The position numbers and the translations under genes are program-made. A stretch of DNA of 19,970 nt. Origin: an uncultured Collinsella sp. (lineage in GTDB: Bacteria; Actinomycetota; Coriobacteriia; Coriobacteriales; Coriobacteriaceae). Shown piece by piece: positions 14,550 to 19,970 of this stretch (position 1 is the stretch's first letter; each line of letters begins with the position of its first letter). The DNA is taken from assembly GCA_900544725.1 (NCBI GenBank), contig UQWK01000039.1:1-19970 (forward strand), in the 5' to 3' direction. The notes under the pieces are model-generated. The model had not been told where the DNA came from. It saw only the letters and a program-made list of their open reading frames with translations, and did not search any database.

Positions 14550-17420
14550 ATGAGTCGCCGCAACACCGAACTGCTCTTGCTCATCGCCTCGGCGTTCCCC
14601 GTCATCCTGCTCTATGCGATGTACGTGCTCACCGCGGGTGCCACGATTTCCTTTGAGACGCTCGCCGTGCCGATCGGCCTGTTCGCCGCCTTCGCCGCGG
14701 CGCATATCGCCGTGCGCATCCTGGCGCCCGGCGCCGACCCCGCCATCCTGCCCATCGTCTTCGTGCTCTCGGGCATCGGCATCACATTCGTGACGCGCCT
14801 GGCCCCCGACCTCGCCATCTCGCAGCTCATCATCTTGTTTGTCTCGGTGGCGCTCATGGTGGGAACGCTCGCGCTGGTCAAGAACCTCGACGTGGTCATG
14901 CGCTACAAGTACACCTTTGGCATTATCGGCATCATCCTGCTGATGCTGCCGATCTTTATCGGCACCACGATCTCGGGCTCCAAGCTGTGGATTCGCATCG
15001 CGGGCTTCACCATCCAGCCCGGCGAGTTCGCCAAGGTCTTCATCGTCTTGTTCCTGGCAGGCTATCTGGCCGAGAACCGCGAGCTGCTCTCCATCTCCAA
15101 CCGCAAGATCCTGGGCCTCAAGATTCCGCGCTTCCGCCTGCTGCTGCCGCTGTTTGCCGTGTGGGGCGTGTGCCTGCTCATCGTCGTCTTCGAACGCGAC
15201 CTAGGCTCGGCCGTCCTGTTCTACACCATCTTTCTGCTGATGCTCTATGTTGCCACGGGACGCTTTTCGTACGTCATCATCGGCCTTGCGCTGCTGGCCG
15301 TTGGAGCCGTGGGCGCCTACAAGTTCCTGTCGCACGTGCAGGTGCGCTTTCAGGTCTGGGTCGATCCGTTTAAGGACGCCCAGGGCCAGGGCTACCAGAT
15401 CGTACAGTCACTTTACTCGCTGGCTGATGGCGGCCTGGTTGGCGTCGGCATCGGCAACGGCATGGCAAACAACATCCCCGTCGTCGAGTCCGACTTTATC
15501 TTCTCGGCCATCGGCGAGGAAATGGGCCTTTTGGGCGGCGGCGCCGTGCTCATCCTGTTTATGCTTTTTGCCGTGCGCGGCCTCACCACGGCAGCCCGCG
15601 CCAAGTCCGACCTTGCCGCCTTTAGCGCGACCGGCCTTACGGCGGCCATCAGCTTCCAGGCATTCTTAATCGTTGGCGGCGTAACCCGCCTAATCCCGCT
15701 GACCGGCGTCACTCTGCCCTTTATGAGCCAGGGCGGTTCTTCGCTGCTGGCGAGCTTTATCATCGTCGCGCTGCTGCTGCGCGCCGGCGACGAGGCAACC
15801 GGACGCGAAGCCGAGCTCACCGGCACCGGCACCATGGCCGCCATCACCGATGCCCAGGTCGCATCAGCCGCCGCCCCGACCGGTACGCGTTTTGCCAACG
15901 TACCTTCCTACAGCCACGGCAACCACTCCGCGGGCTCTCGCATGCGTCGTCGCCTGCTCGACACGCCTGAATCCGGCGTGCTCGGCCGCGTGGCACTTGC
16001 CAACCGTCTGACTCGTGCCGTGTTTGCCTTTACGGCGCTGTTCGCCATCCTTATCGGCAACCTCACCTATGTCCAGGTCATCAAGGCGAAGGACTACCAG
16101 GACATGCCGACCAACAACCACACCATCGCCCGCTCCAAGTACATCCAGCGCGGCTCCATCATCACGTCCGACGGCGTGACGCTGGCCGAGTCGCTGCAGC
16201 AGGAGGACGGCACCTACGCCCGCTCCTATCCCAACGGCAATATGGCTGCGCACGTGGTGGGCTATGTGAGCCAGCAGTACGGCACCGCCGGTATCGAGAG
16301 TGTCATGAACGACACGCTCACCGGCTCCAAGGATTACTCCAGCTGGAACAACGCCATCGCATCGCTCGCGGGCCAGACCCAGCCGGGCAACACCGTCAAG
16401 CTCACGATCGACTCGCGTATCCAAACTGCTGCCGAGCAGGCGCTCAAGGGCTTTAAGGGCGCCGTGGTGGTCATGGACCCGCGCACCGGTGCGGTCCTTG
16501 CATGCGCCAGCTCGCCTACCTACGACAACACCAACATCGACGCCCTACTGCAGGCGGGCGGCGGTGAGGACGGCTCCTTGTACGACCGCGCCATGGACGC
16601 GCTGTACACCCCGGGCTCCACGTTTAAGGTTGTCACGCTTGCCGCGGCGCTCGAGACCGGCACCGCCACGCTTTCGAGCACCTACCAGGCGCCCGGCTCC
16701 ATGGATATCGGCAACGCGCCGGTCACCAACTACGACAACGAGAGCTACGGCACCATCAGCCTGCAGCAGGCCTTCGCCGTGTCGTCCAACGTCGTCTTTG
16801 GCCAGGTGGCCAACGAGGTCGGCGCCAGCTCGCTGGTACAGTTTGCCAACGCCTTTGGCTATGGGCAAAAGCTGGGCCAGGACCTCACCTCCGCCGCCTC
16901 CATCATGGCCGATCCGTCGCTCATGACCGAGTGGGAGACCGCTTGGGCAGGCGCCGGCCAGCCCGTCGGCATGGACCACACGCCCGGCCCGCAGACCACG
17001 GTCATGCAAAACGCCGTGATTGCCGCAGCCATCGCCAACAGCGGCGTGGTCATGGATCCGTTCTTTGTATCCCAGGTGCTCGCCCCGGACGGAACCGTGG
17101 TTAAGACCACGCAGCCCCGTTCGCTGGGCCAGGCCGTCAGCTCGGCCACGGCCGACCAGGTCAAGCAGGCCATGCTCGCCGTCGTCCAGTCCGGTACCGG
17201 CACCGATGCCCAGATTCCGGGCGTCAAGGTCGCCGGCAAGACCGGCTCGCCCGAGACCGGCGGCACCAACGTCAACTCCACGTTCGTTGGCTTTGCACCT
17301 TATGATTCACCCACGGTTGCCATCTCGGTAGCCCTGGAGGATTACGACAAACACGACGTCAAGGCGGCCAAAATCGCCGGCATCGTCCTGACTGCGGCGC
17401 TCGCCGCCCAGGGAGCGTGA
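14550..17420 (+). CDS. RodA/FtsW-type SEDS glycosyltransferase fused to class B penicillin-binding protein
   Basis: A 956-aa polyprotein combining the two enzymes that make and cross-link peptidoglycan. Residues about 5-415 are a SEDS polymerase with about ten TM segments. Conserved marks are GSKLWIRI (143-150), QPGEFAK (156-162), FERDLGS (214-220), ESDFIF with the catalytic Asp D315, and PLTGVTLPF-S-GGSS (383-398). Residues 416-470 form a linker. A single TM (about 487-510) starts the PBP part. It has a short pedestal with RGSI, then transpeptidase motifs SxxK (S690, K693), SSN (745-747) and KTG (897-899). This PBP part is about 490 residues, close to actinobacterial PbpA. In related bacteria rodA and pbpA are two genes; here no stop separates them. 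ATG at 14550 has AAAGGGA upstream. The family calls are firm; the joint action is inferred. Confidence 0.94.
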   Translation: MSRRNTELLLLIASAFPVILLYAMYVLTAGATISFETLAVPIGLFAAFAAAHIAVRILAPGADPAILPIVFVLSGIGITFVTRLAPDLAISQLIILFVSVALMVGTLALVKNLDVVMRYKYTFGIIGIILLMLPIFIGTTISGSKLWIRIAGFTIQPGEFAKVFIVLFLAGYLAENRELLSISNRKILGLKIPRFRLLLPLFAVWGVCLLIVVFERDLGSAVLFYTIFLLMLYVATGRFSYVIIGLALLAVGAVGAYKFLSHVQVRFQVWVDPFKDAQGQGYQIVQSLYSLADGGLVGVGIGNGMANNIPVVESDFIFSAIGEEMGLLGGGAVLILFMLFAVRGLTTAARAKSDLAAFSATGLTAAISFQAFLIVGGVTRLIPLTGVTLPFMSQGGSSLLASFIIVALLLRAGDEATGREAELTGTGTMAAITDAQVASAAAPTGTRFANVPSYSHGNHSAGSRMRRRLLDTPESGVLGRVALANRLTRAVFAFTALFAILIGNLTYVQVIKAKDYQDMPTNNHTIARSKYIQRGSIITSDGVTLAESLQQEDGTYARSYPNGNMAAHVVGYVSQQYGTAGIESVMNDTLTGSKDYSSWNNAIASLAGQTQPGNTVKLTIDSRIQTAAEQALKGFKGAVVVMDPRTGAVLACASSPTYDNTNIDALLQAGGGEDGSLYDRAMDALYTPGSTFKVVTLAAALETGTATLSSTYQAPGSMDIGNAPVTNYDNESYGTISLQQAFAVSSNVVFGQVANEVGASSLVQFANAFGYGQKLGQDLTSAASIMADPSLMTEWETAWAGAGQPVGMDHTPGPQTTVMQNAVIAAAIANSGVVMDPFFVSQVLAPDGTVVKTTQPRSLGQAVSSATADQVKQAMLAVVQSGTGTDAQIPGVKVAGKTGSPETGGTNVNSTFVGFAPYDSPTVAISVALEDYDKHDVKAAKIAGIVLTAALAAQGA

Positions 17421-17470
17421 TGCCCGTGATCGAATCGGACACCCGAGGCGCGCCGCGACCTAAGGGCTAG
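17420..17470 (+). CDS. Possible 16-residue ORF overlapping the fusion stop (TGATG)
   Basis: ATG at 17420 overlaps the stop codon of the SEDS-PBP gene and is preceded by GGGAG. The frame ends at TAG 17468-17470 after 16 codons. No domain can be seen. It may be a translated leftover or nothing; it is listed only because the start context is unusually good. Confidence 0.15.
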   Translation: MPVIESDTRGAPRPKG

Positions 17471-17552
17471 CGGCAATGCGCCACATGGCCCCAGCGGCCA
17501 CACAGTAGGTACTACACACATCGTTGAGCGAATAGTTATGTTAGGAGCAGGA

Positions 17553-19490
17553 ATGGAACAGAGGGTCCTCGGGGGAAGATACCTCCTCAAGGATAAGGTG
17601 GGGACAGGCGGCATGGCGACCGTCTTCCGTGCGCAGGATCAGGTCCTCGACCGCACGGTGGCCGTCAAGATCATGCTGCCGCAGTATGCCGGCGACGCCA
17701 CCTTCGCCGCGCGCTTTAAACAGGAGGCCCAGGCAGCAGCCGGCCTCTCCTCCCCCTATATCGTAGGCGTCTACGATTGGGGCAAGGACGGCGACACCTA
17801 CTACATCGTCATGGAGTACCTGCGCGGTACCGACCTTAAGAGCGGCATCAAGAGTCATGGCGCCCTCGACCCCAAGAAGGTCGCACAGATTGGCTCGCAG
17901 ATCAGCTCCGCGCTCTCGGTCGCACACAAGCACGAGATCATCCACCGCGACATTAAGCCGCAAAACATCATGGTGCTGCCCGACGGCAACATCAAGGTAA
18001 TGGATTTTGGCATCGCACGCGCCAAGAACAGTCATCTCACGCAGGACAACAACGTGCTGGGCACCGCCCACTATGTAAGCCCCGAGCAGACCCGCGGCCA
18101 GGACCTCGGCCCCACCTCGGATATCTACTCGCTGGGTGTCGTCATGTACGAGTGCGCCACCGGCCGCGTACCCTTTGACGGCGACGACGCCATCTCGGTC
18201 GCGCTCAAGCAGGTCAACGAGCTCCCCATCCCGCCGAGCCAGATCAACTCCGGCGTCGATGCCGACCTTGAGCGCATCATCCTCAAGTGCATGGAAAAGG
18301 ACCCGGCAAACCGCTTCCAGACGGCCGACGAGCTGCGCCAGGTGCTCAACAGCTACCTGTCCGGCCGTGCCGTCAACGTCTCGGAGCCCACGCGCATCAT
18401 CGGTGCCGCCGGCGACCTGGGTGCCACCAAGACCCGCGAGCTTTCCGACTCAACACGCGCCATGGTTCGTCCCGTCTCGGGCGTGAGCGGTCAGAGCACC
18501 GCCCGTAGCGCTGTCTCTGGCTCCACGGGTTCCTACGAGGTCGAGAAGCCTAAGTCCAACAAGAACAAGATTATCGCCGCCGTGATTGCCGCCGTCGCCG
18601 TGATTGGCGTTGTAGTTGCCTTTGCCACGGGCATGTTCAGTGGCGAACAGGTCACGGTGCCCGACGTGCTGGGCAAGGACCAGGAAACCGCTATTGAGCT
18701 GATCAAGGAAGCCGGCCTTGAGGTTGGCACCGTCGACCAGAGCTACAACGACGATGTCGACGAGGGAAAGGTCGCCGAGCAGACCCCCAACGGCAACACC
18801 AAGAAGGCCAAGGGCTCGAGGGTGAACCTAGTAATCTCCAAGGGCCCCAAGCCCTCCGAGAAGGTTGAGGTTCCACAGCTCCTCGGCCTGACCAAGGACC
18901 AGGCCGAGGCCGCACTGGCAAGCGTGGGCCTGAAGGGCAGCGCTTCGGAGGAAGCCAATGAGGCCGAAGAGGGCCAGGTCTTTGAGCAGAGCACTGCTGC
19001 CGGCAAGGAGGTCGAGAAGGGCACGACCATCTCGTACAAGGTCTCTGGCGGCCCGGACACCACCTCGGTGCCCGATCTGACCGACATGACCGAGGCCCAA
19101 GCGCGCAACGCTCTCGACATGGCTGGCTTTGGCGTCGACGTGAGCTACCAGGAAAACGACTCGGTTACCGAGGGTACCGTAATTAGCTGGAACCCCAGCG
19201 GCAAGCAGAAGCCCGGTGCCACGATCACCGTCGTCATCGCCAAGAAGTCCGGTAAGGCCAGCGTCCCGGGCAACCTGTACGGCAAGAGCATCTCCGCCGC
19301 CGTCACCGCGCTCAACAACGCCGGTTTCTACAACATCGCATTCTGCGATCAGAACGGCAACCCTGTGAGTGGCAACGAAAACGCCACCGTTACGGGCGTC
19401 TCCCCCACCGGCAAGCAGTCCACCGACAGCACGATCACGCTGACGGTTTCCATCTCCGGTTCCGGCGACGACTCCGAGTCTAGCAACTAA
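17553..19490 (+). CDS. pknB: PASTA-domain Ser/Thr protein kinase PknB
   Basis: A 645-aa transmembrane kinase. Intracellular kinase motifs are GTGGMATV (17-24), K39, HRDIKPQNI (131-139), DFG (151-153) and SPEQ (176-179). A juxtamembrane linker rich in Ser/Thr (about 270-335) leads to a TM helix (about 339-358). Outside the cell are four PASTA repeats, roughly 366-430, 437-498, 505-564 and 570-633, the last degenerate. PASTA domains bind muropeptides or lipid II, so this kinase couples cell-wall state to phosphorylation. The start is ATG at 17553 because AGGAG (17543-17547) lies 5 nt upstream; an ATG at 17538 is less well placed. It follows the SEDS-PBP fusion by 132 nt with no terminator between, probably as the last gene of the operon. 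The identification is firm. Confidence 0.96.
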   Translation: MEQRVLGGRYLLKDKVGTGGMATVFRAQDQVLDRTVAVKIMLPQYAGDATFAARFKQEAQAAAGLSSPYIVGVYDWGKDGDTYYIVMEYLRGTDLKSGIKSHGALDPKKVAQIGSQISSALSVAHKHEIIHRDIKPQNIMVLPDGNIKVMDFGIARAKNSHLTQDNNVLGTAHYVSPEQTRGQDLGPTSDIYSLGVVMYECATGRVPFDGDDAISVALKQVNELPIPPSQINSGVDADLERIILKCMEKDPANRFQTADELRQVLNSYLSGRAVNVSEPTRIIGAAGDLGATKTRELSDSTRAMVRPVSGVSGQSTARSAVSGSTGSYEVEKPKSNKNKIIAAVIAAVAVIGVVVAFATGMFSGEQVTVPDVLGKDQETAIELIKEAGLEVGTVDQSYNDDVDEGKVAEQTPNGNTKKAKGSRVNLVISKGPKPSEKVEVPQLLGLTKDQAEAALASVGLKGSASEEANEAEEGQVFEQSTAAGKEVEKGTTISYKVSGGPDTTSVPDLTDMTEAQARNALDMAGFGVDVSYQENDSVTEGTVISWNPSGKQKPGATITVVIAKKSGKASVPGNLYGKSISAAVTALNNAGFYNIAFCDQNGNPVSGNENATVTGVSPTGKQSTDSTITLTVSISGSGDDSESSN

Positions 19491-19542
19491 CGTCGATCGC
19501 TTGTTGCTTCGAGCGGCTTAGACCGCAAACACATTCGCTCAG

Positions 19543-19579
19543 AAGCGCCCGCTTGCTCCCCCAGCAAGCGGGCGCTTTT
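19543..19579 (+). terminator. Intrinsic terminator after pknB
   Basis: A 15-bp perfect stem (19543-19557 and 19563-19577) with a CCCCC loop is followed by TTCTTTT. It lies about 50 nt after the pknB stop and is a strong rho-independent terminator for the plus-strand cluster. Confidence 0.93.
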
Positions 19580-19629
19580 CTTTTGACGTGGGATTGCCGC
19601 CCATGGATGAACGTGACTTTAAACCAGAA

Positions 19630-19658
19630 GAGCCCGGTACCGTGGTGGTACCGGGCTC
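19630..19658 (-). terminator. Terminator-like hairpin downstream of the tRNA fragment
   Basis: GAGCCCGGTACC (19630-19641) pairs exactly with GGTACCGGGCTC (19647-19658), loop 5 nt. On the minus strand it is followed by TTCTGGTTT. It lies 10 nt beyond the CCA of the tRNA fragment, so it was probably the terminator of the original tRNA gene. Confidence 0.6.
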
Positions 19659-19668
19659 GGCAAATCTC

Positions 19669-19713
19669 TGGTACCCCTGGGCGGATTCGAACCGTCGGCA
19701 CCCGCTTTAGGAG
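19669..19713 (-). other. 3' part of tRNA-Arg(CCU), probable attachment site of an integrated element
   Basis: Read on the minus strand, these 45 nt fit tRNA positions 32 to 76: anticodon loop CTCCTAA with anticodon CCT (Arg), stem AGCGG, five-nt variable loop, T-stem GACGG, T-loop TTCGAAT, T-stem CCGCC, acceptor CAGGGGT, discriminator A and encoded CCA. One T-stem pair is an A-C mismatch. The 5' half is absent: upstream bases cannot form the anticodon stem or acceptor stem. This is expected when an element integrates at the tRNA anticodon loop and leaves a duplicated 3' end at its far side. No integrase is in the window. Confidence is high for the tRNA match, moderate for the att interpretation. 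Confidence 0.75.
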
Positions 19714-19777
19714 ATATGATTTAATGCTACCCCCTACTATTCATCAAGCATCATTGAACACCATATAACTGCAGATA

Positions 19778-19815
19778 AAAGGCCCACTTTGCTTGCGTCC
19801 TACTGCTGGGCCTTT
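19778..19815. terminator. Bidirectional terminator-like hairpin
   Basis: AAAGGCCCA (19778-19786) and TGGGCCTTT (19807-19815) form a 9-bp perfect stem with a 20-nt loop. A short A-run precedes it and a T-run ends it, so it could stop transcription from either side. Confidence 0.5.
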
Positions 19816-19834
19816 CATGAAAATAGGGACACCG

Positions 19835-19852
19835 AGCGCAACGCGTTGCGCT
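19835..19852. repeat. 18-bp perfect palindrome
   Basis: AGCGCAACGCGTTGCGCT is its own reverse complement with no central loop. The form suits a dimeric protein binding site better than an RNA hairpin. It contains TTGCGC, as does the dyad at 3981-3990, which may be chance. Confidence 0.5.
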
Positions 19853-19970
19853 GAGTCCTGAGGCTGTTGCAATGAAAATGAAAATCAAGGCTTCGATAGC
19901 AGGATGACAACGCAGGGTTGATTTCCGATCTCAGCCGAACACATTGAGCTGATGGGCCGTTCCCGCAGCT

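Larger units (their letters stand above)
19714..19970. other. Gene-free right edge, probably inside an integrated element
   Basis: These 257 nt hold no convincing coding frame and are less GC-rich than the rest. They contain a terminator-like hairpin (19778-19815) and an 18-bp palindrome (19835-19852). Because the tRNA fragment at 19669-19713 marks a likely attachment site with its 5' side here, this stretch would be element DNA and the intact tRNA would lie further right. Confidence 0.4.

Noticed and set aside
19669..19760. Intact tRNA gene at the right end
   Set aside because: The bases 5' of the anticodon loop on the minus strand cannot pair with the AGCGG or CAGGGGT strands, so there is no full cloverleaf.
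1..19970. CRISPR array, transposase or toxin-antitoxin genes
   Set aside because: No regularly spaced direct repeats and no transposase, integrase or toxin-like coding frames were found in the window.

Overview
The window reads as high-GC chromosomal DNA from an actinobacterium, most likely of class Coriobacteriia and Collinsella-like. The reasons are the GC-rich codon use, the fhaA-fhaB-pstP-rodA-pbpA-pknB gene order known from Actinobacteria, and a dnaX/ybaB/recR block. The taxon is an inference, since no database search was possible.

Region 1 (214-3896, minus strand) is a compact three-gene operon. In transcription order it encodes a membrane-anchored, Ser/Gly-linker extracytoplasmic protein, a Ser/Thr kinase with a C-terminal multi-pass membrane domain, and a protein with a C-terminal FHA domain. 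The first two genes overlap by ATGA and the third begins 3 nt after the second. The leader (3897-4139) holds a candidate promoter, two related GTTGC(G/A)CAAC dyads and a terminator-like hairpin just before the first ribosome binding site.

Region 2 (4140-8380, minus strand) carries recR, ybaB and dnaX, the replication and recombination cluster found in many bacteria. Here dnaX is separated from ybaB-recR by an opposite-strand gene (5411-5884) for a small, unrecognised single-pass membrane protein with its own TATAAT box.

Region 3 (8496-19490, plus strand) starts with a YcxB-like membrane protein. It is followed by a tightly packed cell-wall and signalling cluster: a polytopic kinase with a non-RD HLD catalytic loop, FhaA-type (DUF3662 + FHA), FhaB-type (TM + FHA), a PP2C phosphatase with a TM anchor, a SEDS glycosyltransferase joined in one reading frame to a class B penicillin-binding protein, and a PASTA kinase (PknB). 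Together these should form a circuit. PASTA repeats sense cell-wall material, PknB and the second kinase phosphorylate targets, the FHA proteins read phosphothreonine, PstP reverses the signal, and the SEDS-PBP fusion makes and cross-links peptidoglycan. A strong intrinsic terminator closes the cluster.

Region 4 (19630-19970) contains, on the minus strand, the 3' part (anticodon loop to CCA) of a tRNA-Arg(CCU) gene followed by a terminator-like hairpin. The 5' half is missing and replaced by unrelated, gene-free, less GC-rich DNA. This is the pattern left at the distal end of an element integrated into a tRNA gene, so the right edge of the window is probably inside such an element. The most interesting observations are the SEDS-PBP fusion, the tRNA-fragment attachment site, and the presence of two independent kinase/FHA modules around the dnaX block.
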